Below are positions 18,907-27,311 of a DNA stretch of 64,000 bases, in pieces. The notes beneath the pieces are model-generated. The model had not been told where the DNA came from. It did not search any database and worked only from the letters and a program-made list of their open reading frames with translations. Numbering within the stretch: position 1 is the stretch's first letter; each line of letters opens with the position of its first letter. The stretch comes from Mycobacterium sp. URHB0044 (GTDB lineage Bacteria; Actinomycetota; Actinomycetes; Mycobacteriales; Mycobacteriaceae): positions 62,001 through 126,000 of the forward strand of contig NZ_JIAW01000022.1 of the NCBI RefSeq assembly GCF_000620625.1. Direction: 5' to 3'. The position numbers and the translations under genes are program-made.

Positions 18907-19254
18907 ATGTTCACCAACCGCTTCACCAAGTCCATCGCCGCGACCGCACTCGCTGCCGGAACGCTCGGGCTCGCCACGATTGTCGGGACCGGCGCGGCCC
19001 AGGCCGAATCCGTCGACGACAGCTTCGTGACCACCCTCGCGCAGGCCGGTATCCCGCAGATCAAACCCGAGTTCGAGATCATGGCGGGACATGCGGTGTG
19101 CCAAAACCTCGACGAAGGCACCACCAACCCCGACCGCGTGCTCGCATCCTTCGTTGCCAAGAGGGTGTTCGCGACCTACGAGCAGAACCGGGCGATGATC
19201 GTCGCTTCCATGACCGCCTACTGCCCGCAGTACCTGCCCCAACTGCACTCGTAA
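18907..19254 (+). CDS. Secreted DUF732-family small protein
   Basis: 115 residues starting at an ATG preceded by AAAGGA. A Sec signal peptide ends at about AQA-ES. The mature part has the DUF732 pattern: DDSFVTTLAQAGI, then AGHAVCQNLDEG, VLASFVA and a final MTAYCPQYLPQL. Two cysteines could form a disulfide. DUF732 proteins are abundant, small, helical and exported in mycobacteria, with no known function. It lies 50 bp after the second propeller lipoprotein and could share its transcript. It is convergent with aspC, with only 6 bp between the stop codons. Confidence 0.85.
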   Translation: MFTNRFTKSIAATALAAGTLGLATIVGTGAAQAESVDDSFVTTLAQAGIPQIKPEFEIMAGHAVCQNLDEGTTNPDRVLASFVAKRVFATYEQNRAMIVASMTAYCPQYLPQLHS

Positions 19255-19260
19255 AGGACG

Positions 19261-20523
19261 CTACTGCCGGTAGGACGACAGGAAGTTGCCAAGGCGTTCA
19301 ATGGCATTGGCCAGATCGCGCGCCCAGGGCAGCGTCACGATGCGCAGGTGATCGGGTGCGGGCCAGTTGAAGCCGGTGCCCTGGGTGACCAGGATCTTCT
19401 CCTGCAACAGCAGATCGAGCACCAATTGCTCGTCGTCGCGGATGTCGTGGACCTCGGGATCCAACCGCGGGAAGGCGTACAGCGCACCGTCGGGCTTGAC
19501 GCACGACACCCCGGGGATCTCGTTCAGCTTGGTCCACGCGACGTCACGCTGCTCCAGCAGTCGGCCGCCGGGCAGGACGAGATCGTCGATGCTCTGATGC
19601 CCGCCGAGGGCCACCTGAATGGCATGCTGCGCAGGAACATTGGGGCACAGCCGCATGTTCGACAGCAGGCTGATGCCCTCGATGAAGCTCGTGGCGTGCT
19701 CCTTGGGTCCGGTGATCACCAGCCAGCCCGACCGGTAGCCGGCCACCCGGTAGGCCTTGGACAGGCCGTTGAACGTCAGGCACAGCTGATCCGGCGCCAC
19801 CGACGCCATGGCGATGTGCTCTGCCTCGCCGTAGAGGATCTTGTCGTAGATCTCGTCGGCGAGCAGCAGCAGCTGGTGCTTGCGCGCGAGGTCGGCCATC
19901 TGCTGCAGGACCTCGCGGCTGTACACGGCGCCGGTCGGGTTGTTCGGGTTGATCACGACGAGCGCCTTGGTGCGGTCGGTGATCTTCGACTCGAGGTCGG
20001 CGATGTCGGGCTGCCAGCCCTGGGTCTCGTCGCACAGGTAGTGCACCGGGGTGCCGCCCGCCAGCGCCGTCGACGCGGTCCACAGGGGATAGTCCGGCGC
20101 CGGGATCAGGACCTGGTCGCCGTTGTCCAGCAGCGCCTGCAGCGTCATGGTGATCAGCTCGGACACGCCGTTGCCCAGATACACGTCATCGATGTCGAAG
20201 CGGGGGAAGCCCTCGACCAGCTCGTAGCGGGTGAACACCGCGCGGCGGGCGCTGACGATGCCCTTCGAGTCTGAGTAGCCCTGCGCGTAGGGCAGCGCCG
20301 CAATGATGTCCCGCATGATCACGTCCGGCGCCTCGAAGCCGAACGGCGCGGGGTTGCCGATGTTGAGCTTGAGGATGCGGTGGCCCTCGGCCTCCAGCCG
20401 GTTCGCGTGATCGTGCACCGGACCGCGGATCTCGTACAGCACGTCCTGCAACTTGGTCGACTGCGCGAACGTGCGCTGTCGTGGCTGGTGGCCGGTGTGC
20501 CACGGAACCTGTTGGATGCTCAC
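19261..20523 (-). CDS. aspC: PLP-dependent aminotransferase (AspC/AlaA type)
   Basis: A 420-residue class I fold aminotransferase. Diagnostic parts are the LNIGNPAPFGF N-terminus, VYLGNGVSELI, the NPNNPTGAVY turn, DEIYDKILY, and FNGLSKAYRVAGYRSGW, in which the lysine forms the Schiff base with pyridoxal phosphate and the arginine binds the substrate carboxylate. It matches the mycobacterial protein called AspC (Rv0337c), although the sequence type is closer to alanine aminotransferase AlaA; I cannot decide the amino-acid preference by eye. It would link glutamate with alanine or aspartate. Confidence 0.92.
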   Translation of the reverse strand: MSIQQVPWHTGHQPRQRTFAQSTKLQDVLYEIRGPVHDHANRLEAEGHRILKLNIGNPAPFGFEAPDVIMRDIIAALPYAQGYSDSKGIVSARRAVFTRYELVEGFPRFDIDDVYLGNGVSELITMTLQALLDNGDQVLIPAPDYPLWTASTALAGGTPVHYLCDETQGWQPDIADLESKITDRTKALVVINPNNPTGAVYSREVLQQMADLARKHQLLLLADEIYDKILYGEAEHIAMASVAPDQLCLTFNGLSKAYRVAGYRSGWLVITGPKEHATSFIEGISLLSNMRLCPNVPAQHAIQVALGGHQSIDDLVLPGGRLLEQRDVAWTKLNEIPGVSCVKPDGALYAFPRLDPEVHDIRDDEQLVLDLLLQEKILVTQGTGFNWPAPDHLRIVTLPWARDLANAIERLGNFLSSYRQ

Positions 20524-20571
20524 GCGTTCATCGTCTCATCACCGTCCAGCGAATTCCCCATCGAGAGAAAG

Positions 20572-20609
20572 CAGTGGGCCCCCTCCGCTAGGAAAGAGGG
20601 GGCCCACTG
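20572..20609 (-). terminator. Strong hairpin terminator after the GjpA-like gene
   Basis: A perfect 14-bp inverted repeat (arms 20572-20585 and 20596-20609, CAGTGGGCCCCCTC and its complement) with a 10-nt loop. It lies 15 bp after the stop of the reverse-strand gene at 20624. On that strand it is followed by CUUUCUCUC rather than a long U run, as is common in actinobacteria. Confidence 0.85.
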
Positions 20610-20623
20610 GTCAGGGGTGGTGT

Positions 20624-21940
20624 TTACGCGTCGTCTCCACCGTCATCGCCGGCACCGGATCCGGGCGTGGTGGCACCCGCACCCGTGGTGTCGGCCGGCT
20701 TGGTGGGGTCGGGATCAGTGGTCGTGGGTGCCGTCGTGGTCGGAGCCGTCGTCGTCGGGGTCGTTGGCGCCGTGGTCGTGGGGGTCGTCGTGGTGCCGCT
20801 TCCCGTCACGCCCGTGTTGACCTCACCGGGGACGGCCTTGTTGCCGTCCTTGGTGTCGGTGCGCGGGTCCACCGCCTTCTCGGCCTTGGGGGTTTCCTCG
20901 ACAGTGGTGGTCGTTACCGGTTCCGTTTGCGGTGCCGCGACCGCCTCGATCTTCGGCTCGACGGCCGGCTGCGCTTCGACCGCCGCCTCGACCGCCGGCT
21001 CGGCCTCGACCGCCGGAGTTGACGGTGCCTCCAGGCTGACGATGGCCGCGGTTGCCTCGGGTATCGCCGAGACGTCGGCCGACGCAACTGCCATCGTGCG
21101 CGCCATGACGGGCGCAGGCGCCGGGGTGATCGCCGCCGCGATGGCCTGCGGAATGGTCACCAACAGCGCCTGTAGGAGCCCACCGTTGACGGGATCGAAC
21201 GTGAGAAGGCCTGGGAACACGTTGCCGGCGACGCTGGTGTACCCGTTCAGCAACGCACCGGTGAATGCCGCGGGGATGTTGATGAGCGCCGTCAATGCGG
21301 CAATGGGATTGCCCGTGCCGATCGCGTTGACGAATGCTTGGCCGCTGTCACCCAGCGCCGAGACGACGCCTTCCATCGGGCCCAGAACGCCGACGACCAC
21401 CGGCAGCAGCGTGCCGAGGCTCGTGATCGCCTTGACGGCGTTCGTCAGGTTGTCGGTGATCTGGCCCGGAATCGTCAAGACGTCGAACAGCGGGAACCCG
21501 ACGAACAACAGTGTGCCGAGCAGTTCGTTGAACGCGTCGGCCGCCCCGACGATGTTGCCCTGCGAGATGTCTGAGGCCATGGTCTTCAGCGTCTGCGGCA
21601 GGTTTTCCGTTGCCCAGTTGATGAACCCCTCGGTAGTGCCTTGGAGTCCGGTGACGAGCGTCTGGCCGTAGCCGAGCTGGTTGATGAGCATCTGCCGCAG
21701 GATCGGCGCGGGATCGGCGGCTACGGCTGCGCCAATCTGGGCCACGTTGGTGAACGCGGAGGAGAAGACGTTTACCCACTGTTCGATGGGGCCGGTCGAT
21801 GCCGCGAGCGCGACGTTGGCCGAGTAGATCGCTGGGACCTGAATGTCAGGTGGTGTCGGTGTGATCGGCGCGGCGACGATGGCGCCAGCGCCAATCAACG
21901 CGACGCCCGCTGTGAGATATGAGCGAACAGCTACCTGCAT
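20624..21940 (-). CDS. Exported envelope protein, GjpA-like (putative outer membrane porin family)
   Basis: 438 residues with a signal peptide (VRSYLTAGVALIGAGAIVAA), then PITPTPPDIQVPAI. A hydrophobic, helical domain of roughly 250 residues follows (WVNVFSSAFTNVAQIG, FVGFPLFDVLTIPGQI, GVLGPMEGVVSALG), and an Ala/Glu/Pro/Thr-rich tail of about 150 residues with PTTTAPTT runs ends in DDGGDDA. This layout fits the mycobacterial family annotated as outer membrane porin GjpA; porin activity is not visible from the sequence. A hairpin terminator follows, so it is a separate unit from aspC. Confidence 0.65.
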   Translation of the reverse strand: MQVAVRSYLTAGVALIGAGAIVAAPITPTPPDIQVPAIYSANVALAASTGPIEQWVNVFSSAFTNVAQIGAAVAADPAPILRQMLINQLGYGQTLVTGLQGTTEGFINWATENLPQTLKTMASDISQGNIVGAADAFNELLGTLLFVGFPLFDVLTIPGQITDNLTNAVKAITSLGTLLPVVVGVLGPMEGVVSALGDSGQAFVNAIGTGNPIAALTALINIPAAFTGALLNGYTSVAGNVFPGLLTFDPVNGGLLQALLVTIPQAIAAAITPAPAPVMARTMAVASADVSAIPEATAAIVSLEAPSTPAVEAEPAVEAAVEAQPAVEPKIEAVAAPQTEPVTTTTVEETPKAEKAVDPRTDTKDGNKAVPGEVNTGVTGSGTTTTPTTTAPTTPTTTAPTTTAPTTTDPDPTKPADTTGAGATTPGSGAGDDGGDDA

Positions 21941-22423
21941 GTCAGTCCTTAGCCTCGGTGGATTCTGTCGGTGCTGACCGACGCGGTCCTGAGATCTCGG
22001 GTCGTAGCTCCGACGGTCCTCAGGCTTTTCTCAGCCAGCGGACAGCAGGGTAACGGCACGTCGATAACGTGTTCTTGTTTACCGAACAGAAATATTTCAC
22101 TTGCTTGAAAACGCAAGTGCTGGACGACGGTAAAGATGCACCTGAGCTGGTTAGATTAGGAAACCCGCTATTTGCAGTATCGTCAATTTTGTCGTTTGAT
22201 CATGGCTACGGAATCTCGTCTGTGTCGCCCTCGAGGGCGACATCGGGACCATGCCGAAACAGAACGTGCACGTAAACGGGGCTGCTGGCAGCCGCGAACG
22301 GGACGCCCGGCCCGGTCGAACACCAAACCGAGCCGCTCACCGCGACGCCGCCGAAAGCCGAGCGCTGAGGCGGCACAGCAAACGGGCATGGGCGGACTTA
22401 AGGCGTCGTGCGACGCCGCTCGT
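21941..22423. other. Long intergenic region, partly AT-rich, with two inverted repeats
   Basis: About 480 bp between the start of the GjpA-like gene and the end of etfD, both on the reverse strand. No convincing gene is present. The part 22060-22200 is clearly richer in A and T than its surroundings. It contains a 7-bp stem CACTTGC / GCAAGTG with an 8-nt loop (22098-22119) and a perfect 20-bp palindrome centred on CTCGAG (22223-22242). The promoter of the GjpA-like gene should lie at the low-coordinate-rich end near 21950-22150. Confidence 0.6.
22223..22242. other. Perfect 20-bp palindrome
   Basis: TGTCGCCCTC followed directly by its exact reverse complement, no spacer. It lies about 180 bp beyond the etfD stop. 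It could be a protein-binding site or, as RNA, a weak hairpin; there is no U tract. Confidence 0.6.
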
Positions 22424-23020
22424 CTACCTCTTGCCGGGGCGCCGGGCGCCCGGCGCGATGCCGAGACCCTTCACCGGTGGCTCCGGCTTGGCCGGTTCGG
22501 CCCGCTCCGGCTCCGTGGACTTCGGTGCGGCTTCCGGCTCGGCCGGCTTGGCGGCGGGCTGGGCAGGTGCGGCTGCCGTCGCGGTCTTCTTGGCGCCGGG
22601 ACGACGCGCGCCCGCGGCGATGCCGAGACCCTTCACCTCCGGTTCGGGCTTGGCAGGTGCCTCGGTCGGCGCGGGCTCGGCCGTCGCTTCGGTCGGTGCC
22701 TCGGCTGGGGCCGATGCCGCCGCCGGCGCTGCCGCGGTCTTCTTGGCACCGGGTCGCTTGGCGCCACCGGCAATGCCGAGGCCCTTGACCGGCGCCGGGG
22801 CCGCCGCCGGTGCGGCCGGAGCAGCCGACTCGACAGATGCGGCCGGCTCGGCGGCAGCGGTCTTCTTGGCACCCGGTCGCTTGGCGCCACCCGCGATCCC
22901 GAGGCCCTTCGCCGGCGCGGGTGCTGCGGCCGGGGCCGCGCTTTCGGCAGCCGGGGCCGTCGCCTTCTTGGCACCAGGGCGCTTCGCGGCGCCGGCGATA
23001 CCGAGGCCGGTCACGGGCTT
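22424..23020 (-). repeat. Five repeats of a GLGIAxGAxRPGxKK motif in the EtfD tail
   Basis: Coding repeats near 22433, 22600, 22755, 22880 and 22985 encode (V/A)KGLGIAGGAKRPGAKK-like blocks, the last one ending the protein as GARRPGKR. They are separated by variable Ala/Pro/Glu-rich linkers of 30-45 residues. The motif is much better conserved than the linkers, so it is probably functional. Confidence 0.85.
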
Positions 23021-25402
23021 CGCATCGGCCGCGGTATCGCTCTTCGCGGCGGGTTCGGTCTCGGCGTCCTCTTGCGGCTTGGCCTCGGCCGGAGCGGTTT
23101 CGGCCTTGGCGGCGACGGACTGCGCCCGTGCGGCCGCAGCCTCCGCAGCGGCGCCCTTCGCGGGCAGCGTGACCGCGCTCTTGTCGAGCGAGCCCAGCAG
23201 CAGCTGCGCGACGTCGAGCACCTCGGCCTTCTCGACGTCCTTGGCGGCGGCCACGTCGTCGACACCGTCGGTCATCATTACGCGGCAGAACGGGCAGCCG
23301 GTGGCGATCTTCTTCGCGCCGGTATCGAGTGCCTCCTCGACGCGTTCGTGGTTGACGCGCTTGCCGATGTGCTCTTCCATCCACATCCGCGCGCCGCCGG
23401 CGCCGCAGCACAGGCCGCGGTCGGCGTGGCGGGGCATCTCGGTGAGCGTGGCGCCCGACGCACCGATCAGCTCACGCGGCGCGGAGTACTCCTTGTTGTG
23501 ACGACCCAGGTAGCACGGGTCGTGGTAGGTGATGTCCTGGCTGATCGGCGCCACGGGCACCAGCTTCTTGTCGCGCACCAGACGGTTCAGCAGCTGCGTG
23601 TGGTGCAGCACCGTGTAATTGCTGCCCAGCTGCGGATATTCGCGGCCGAGCGTGTTGAAGCAGTGCGGGCAGGTGACGACGACCTTGCGGTCGACGGTCT
23701 CGACGCCCTCGAACACGCCGTTGATGGTCTCGACGTTCTGGGCGGCGAGCTGCTGGAACAGGAACTCGTTGCCGGCCCGGCGCGCGGAGTCGCCCGTGCA
23801 GGTCTCGCCGGTGCCGAGCACCAGGAACTTCACGCCCGCGGTGGCGAGCAGTTCGGCGACGGCCTTGGTGGTCTTCTTCGCGCGGTCCTCGTAGGCGCCT
23901 GCGCAGCCGACCCAGAACAGGTACTCGAAGCCCTGGAAGCTGTCGACGTCCTCGCCGTAGACCGGGACGTCGAAGTCGACCTCGTCGATCCAGTTGGTGC
24001 GGTCCTTGGCGTTCTGGCCCCAGGGGTTGCCCTTGTTCTCGAGGTTCTTGAACAGGACGCCGAGCTCGCCGGGGAATTCCGACTCCACCATCACCTGGTA
24101 GCGGCGCATGTCGACGATGTGGTCGATGTGCTCGATGTCGACAGGGCACTGTTCGACGCACGCGCCACAGGTGGTGCACGACCACAGCACGTCGGGATCG
24201 ATGACGCCGAGCTGCTCGGCCGTGCCGACCAGCGGACGGGTGGCCTGCTCGGGGCCGGAGCCGAGGACGCGCTCGAAGCCGGACTCGGGAACGTGCTCGT
24301 GCGAGTGCTTCTCGCTGCTCTTCTCGCCGCGCAGCTCCTCGCCGAGCCCACCCTCGGGGGTGTTCTCGAGCGGAGTTTCCTTGTCGCCGAGGATGTATGG
24401 CGCCTTGGCGAACAGGTGGTCGCGCAGGTTCATGATGACGAGCTTGGGGGACAACGGCTTTCCGGTGTTCCACGCGGGACACTGCGACTGGCAGCGGCCG
24501 CACTCGGTGCACGTGGTGAAGTCGAGGTAGCCCTTCCAGGTGAAGTCCTCGATCTTGCCGCGGCCGAATATCGCATCCTCGGCGGGATCCTCGAAGTCGA
24601 TGAACTCGCCGTTGGATTCCATCGGCAGCAGCGGGCCGAGGGCGTTGGGCAGTCGCTTGAAGGTGACGTTGACCGGCGCGAGGCCGATGTGCAGGTGCTT
24701 GGAGTGCAGCACGATCAGCAGGAACACCAGCATGACGCCGATGTGCAGCATCAGCGCGACGGTCTCGATGATCTCGTTGGCGGTGTGGCCGAGCGGTTCG
24801 AGCGCCGCGCCGATTCCGTGCGAGAAGAACGCGCCCCAGCCGTAGGGCAGGTTGCCGGTGGCCACCGCGGCGCCGCGGAACAGCGCGTAGGTCCAGATGA
24901 CGTTGAAGATCATGAAGAGGATCAGCCAGGCGCCGCCGGTGTGCGAGCCGTAGAACCGCGAGTCGCGGCCGTACTCCTTGGGCTCCGAGCGCATCCGGAT
25001 GATGGCGAACGTGACGATGCCGAGCAGCACCGCGAGCGCGAAGAAGTCCTGCAGGAAGCCGAGAGCGTCCCAATGCCCGACGAGCGGGATGGCGAACTTC
25101 GGGCTGAACAGGACGCCGTACGCCTCGAGGTAGACGGTGGCGAGGATGAAGAAGCCCCACATGGTGAAGAAGTGGGCGATGCCGGGTATCGACCAGCGCA
25201 GCAGCCGGGTTTGCCCGAAGACCTCTTTGAACTGCGTGGTGATGCGGGTCGGGATGTTGTCCTTGCGTGCGTCCTCGTCGCGGGTGGGTTGCCCCGACCG
25301 GATCAGGTTCGTCAGGAACAGCACGCGCTTCGCGGCGAAGGCCAGGACGACGGCGGTCATCAGTAAGCCGATGACGAGCCTGATCACTGTCTGGGTTTCC
25401 AC
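22424..25402 (-). CDS. etfD: EtfD, membrane ETF oxidoreductase with FeS clusters (Rv0338c-like)
   Basis: 992 residues. Five or six membrane helices fill the first ~260 residues (NarI-like). Two ferredoxin-type cysteine sets follow, CTECGRCQSQCP (about residue 296) and CTTCGACVEQCP (about 407), then a CCG/HdrB-like region with YHDPCYLGR and LCCGAGGARMW. A C-terminal Ala/Pro-rich tail of about 230 residues carries five GLGIAxGAxRPG motifs. The M. tuberculosis counterpart Rv0338c was described as EtfD, which passes electrons from acyl-CoA dehydrogenases via EtfBA into the membrane during fatty-acid beta-oxidation. The start is supported by GGGAGG just upstream. Two tandem palindromes lie 20-61 bp upstream. 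Confidence 0.9.
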   Translation of the reverse strand: METQTVIRLVIGLLMTAVVLAFAAKRVLFLTNLIRSGQPTRDEDARKDNIPTRITTQFKEVFGQTRLLRWSIPGIAHFFTMWGFFILATVYLEAYGVLFSPKFAIPLVGHWDALGFLQDFFALAVLLGIVTFAIIRMRSEPKEYGRDSRFYGSHTGGAWLILFMIFNVIWTYALFRGAAVATGNLPYGWGAFFSHGIGAALEPLGHTANEIIETVALMLHIGVMLVFLLIVLHSKHLHIGLAPVNVTFKRLPNALGPLLPMESNGEFIDFEDPAEDAIFGRGKIEDFTWKGYLDFTTCTECGRCQSQCPAWNTGKPLSPKLVIMNLRDHLFAKAPYILGDKETPLENTPEGGLGEELRGEKSSEKHSHEHVPESGFERVLGSGPEQATRPLVGTAEQLGVIDPDVLWSCTTCGACVEQCPVDIEHIDHIVDMRRYQVMVESEFPGELGVLFKNLENKGNPWGQNAKDRTNWIDEVDFDVPVYGEDVDSFQGFEYLFWVGCAGAYEDRAKKTTKAVAELLATAGVKFLVLGTGETCTGDSARRAGNEFLFQQLAAQNVETINGVFEGVETVDRKVVVTCPHCFNTLGREYPQLGSNYTVLHHTQLLNRLVRDKKLVPVAPISQDITYHDPCYLGRHNKEYSAPRELIGASGATLTEMPRHADRGLCCGAGGARMWMEEHIGKRVNHERVEEALDTGAKKIATGCPFCRVMMTDGVDDVAAAKDVEKAEVLDVAQLLLGSLDKSAVTLPAKGAAAEAAAARAQSVAAKAETAPAEAKPQEDAETEPAAKSDTAADAKPVTGLGIAGAAKRPGAKKATAPAAESAAPAAAPAPAKGLGIAGGAKRPGAKKTAAAEPAASVESAAPAAPAAAPAPVKGLGIAGGAKRPGAKKTAAAPAAASAPAEAPTEATAEPAPTEAPAKPEPEVKGLGIAAGARRPGAKKTATAAAPAQPAAKPAEPEAAPKSTEPERAEPAKPEPPVKGLGIAPGARRPGKR

Positions 25403-25422
25403 CGCGTGCCTCCCGGTTCCAA

Positions 25423-25463
25423 GTTACCAGTCAGTAACATTGAGGTGGTTACTGGTCGGTAAC
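25423..25463. promoter_or_regulatory. Tandem operator-like palindromes upstream of etfD
   Basis: Two 16-bp sites of the form GTTAC-N6-GTAAC, at 25423-25438 and 25448-25463. Their centres are 25 bp apart and their inner bases are similar (both contain GTC at the same place). They lie 20-61 bp upstream of the etfD start, where the promoter is expected. The pattern is typical of TetR-family repressor sites, plausibly a fatty-acid-responsive one; the regulator is not in the window. Confidence 0.65.
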
Positions 25464-25531
25464 TTATGCTAGATGCCTGCTCATAGTTGCATCAAGCACT
25501 TCAGCACCGCTACGAAGGCTGTCCTAACTCG

Positions 25532-27190
25532 CTAGACCCCGTTCCCGGGGCCGGGATCGACGGGGATCGTCTTGATCGTCGTCGACGGCGCCGAGGTCGA
25601 CGTCGTGGTGCTCGTCGTGGTCGTGGGTGGAGTGGTCGTCGGCGTCGTGGTGGTCGTCGGTGTGGTGGTGGTCGTGGTCGGGGCCGCCGTCGTCGTAGTC
25701 GTTGCTGTGGCGGTCGGCGCGGGTGCGACGGTGATCGTCTGGGGCGGCTGCTGGGGGCGTTGCCTCACCGGGACCAGCCGGGGCGCGGGCGTGACGACGA
25801 CCGTGGCCGTCTCGGCGACGGGTGCGACCGCCGGCTGCGTCGACGTCGCCGGGGCGGTGGACACCGCGATGCTGCTGGAGGCACTCGCCGGCGCGGTCTC
25901 GCCGTCGAACTTCGTCATCCCGAAGACCGCCAGAGCGGTCACCGCTGCCGCAGCGGACAGGCCGAAGGCGATCAGCGGGCCACGCCGGCGTGGGGGCATG
26001 TCGTCCCAGTCGTGCGCGCCGAACTCCACGACGGGGCGGCTGAACTCCATGGGCGGCGCGACGTCAGTGGGTTCGGTGTCCTGCGACCAGGCCAGCTGCG
26101 GCGTTGCCTGCACGGCTGGTGCCTGCGCCGCCGGCACGTGCAACGCCGTCGCGGTGAGGGGTGCCGCGGACGTGGGTGCGGTAGGCGTCAGCGCGGTCGC
26201 CGTCTCGTCGGCGGGCGAGCGGGCGGCCAGCAGTGCCGCACCCGCTGCCGCGGTGAGCTGAGGATGCGGCGTCGTCACGACCTGGGTGCGCAGGTGCTGC
26301 GAGAGCCGTTGCGTAAGAAGCGGAATGCGGGCCCCACCGCCGATCGTGGCGACGGCGCTGACCTGCGACGGCGCGACGCCGTTGCGCTCCAGTGTGTCGT
26401 CGAGGGCGGCGAGGAAACCGGCCACCGGCTCGTCGATGAGGTGATCGAGTTCGTTGCGGGTCAGGCGGATGCTGGTCTGCTGCCCTGGCAGGTTGACGGC
26501 GATGCCGGTCGCGGTGTCCGCGGACAGCCGGTGCTTGGCCATCCGGCATGCCTCGCGCAATCTGGTCAGTGAACCCACCATCGCGGTTCCCGACGGGTCG
26601 GTCTGCCCCGCGTCACCGAGTTCGGCCATCGCCTTGCCGAGGATGGCCTGATCGATGAGATCACCGGAGAAGTCGCCGAACCTGACCGTCTCGCCGATGC
26701 GGGTGAAGTTCGCGGCCGCGTCGACCAACGTGATGCTCGTTCCGCTGCCGCCGAAGTCGCAGACCACCAGCACGCCGCGCGACGGCAGGCCGGGGTTCGC
26801 ACGCAGCGCCGACGTCGCCGCCATCGCGTCCGGGATCAGGCGTGGCCGATGAGGCAGGCCGGCCCGCAGTGCATCGACGGTGGACGGGGACCAGTGCGCG
26901 GGCACCGAGATCGCTACGTCGGACACCGCGGCGGTGTGCGGCAGAGCGTCGATCAGCGCGTCCAGCGCTTCGTTGAGCAGCGCTTCTGGGCGGTGCGTGG
27001 AACCGTCCGAGGCGACCAGCGGAACCGGATCGCCGATGCGGTCGACGAAACCGCTGAGCCAGCCGCCGCCTGCGGTGTGTAGCACGGCCGGATGCACGAC
27101 GGCCTGCGTTCCCGATGCGGCGGCGAGGTTGGTTGCGCCGATGGAGACGCCGAGCGTGCTGTGCGCGGTGGCGTGTCGGTTCGTGAACAT
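25532..27190 (-). CDS. Membrane-anchored Hsp70-like ATPase, paralogue 1
   Basis: 552 residues. The first ~370 form an Hsp70/actin-type ATPase domain: phosphate-1 loop GVSIGATNLA, AISVPAHW, phosphate-2 loop VVCDFGGSGTSITLVD, FGDFSGDLIDQAIL, and the adenosine-type loop AVATIGGGARIPLLTQRL. There is no Hsp70 substrate-binding domain. Instead comes a linker, one membrane helix (PLIAFGLSAAAAVTALAVFGM, about residue 425), and a Pro/Thr-rich tail with long PTTTTT runs, ending in IPVDPGPGNGV. With the ATPase inside, the tail would be outside. Paralogues lie at 29816 and 37262. Its promoter has CCCCTA boxes and a -10 that ends 6 nt before the ATG, so its mRNA may be leaderless. Confidence 0.85.
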   Translation of the reverse strand: MFTNRHATAHSTLGVSIGATNLAAASGTQAVVHPAVLHTAGGGWLSGFVDRIGDPVPLVASDGSTHRPEALLNEALDALIDALPHTAAVSDVAISVPAHWSPSTVDALRAGLPHRPRLIPDAMAATSALRANPGLPSRGVLVVCDFGGSGTSITLVDAAANFTRIGETVRFGDFSGDLIDQAILGKAMAELGDAGQTDPSGTAMVGSLTRLREACRMAKHRLSADTATGIAVNLPGQQTSIRLTRNELDHLIDEPVAGFLAALDDTLERNGVAPSQVSAVATIGGGARIPLLTQRLSQHLRTQVVTTPHPQLTAAAGAALLAARSPADETATALTPTAPTSAAPLTATALHVPAAQAPAVQATPQLAWSQDTEPTDVAPPMEFSRPVVEFGAHDWDDMPPRRRGPLIAFGLSAAAAVTALAVFGMTKFDGETAPASASSSIAVSTAPATSTQPAVAPVAETATVVVTPAPRLVPVRQRPQQPPQTITVAPAPTATATTTTTAAPTTTTTTPTTTTTPTTTPPTTTTSTTTSTSAPSTTIKTIPVDPGPGNGV

Positions 27191-27196
27191 GGATCG

Positions 27197-27277
27197 ACGC
27201 TATGGCGATTCACCGTCCAGTGGATCGGTGCGCCACCCGCCCCGGCCGCGGGCCCCGTAGGGGATTTCGATTAGGGG
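27197..27277 (-). promoter_or_regulatory. Candidate IniR-type promoter of Hsp70-like gene 1
   Basis: On the reverse strand, boxes CCCCTAATCG (27277-27268) and CCCCTACGGG (27263-27254) start 14 bp apart. A -10-like ATAGCGT (27203-27197) begins 60 bp after the start of the second box. The ATG follows the -10 by 6 nt, which predicts a leaderless transcript. The same box and -10 types recur before the genes at 31905 and 32717. Confidence 0.65.
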
Positions 27278-27311
27278 ATGGGGGCGGGTTGGGGGATCGA
27301 GGGTTCGTGGC

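Noticed and set aside
22069..22275. Small forward frame in the AT-rich gap
   Set aside because: No ribosome binding site, no family motif and unusual composition; left as intergenic.
22172..25366. Open frame of 1064 codons on the forward strand
   Set aside because: It is the antisense of etfD; the reverse strand carries clear membrane helices, FeS cysteine motifs and a ribosome binding site, while this frame shows only Arg/Gly/His-rich low-quality sequence.
25532..27190. Hsp70-like proteins considered as true DnaK chaperones
   Set aside because: The ATPase domain is followed by a membrane helix and tail, with no peptide-binding or lid domain; the genuine DnaK is at 58763.
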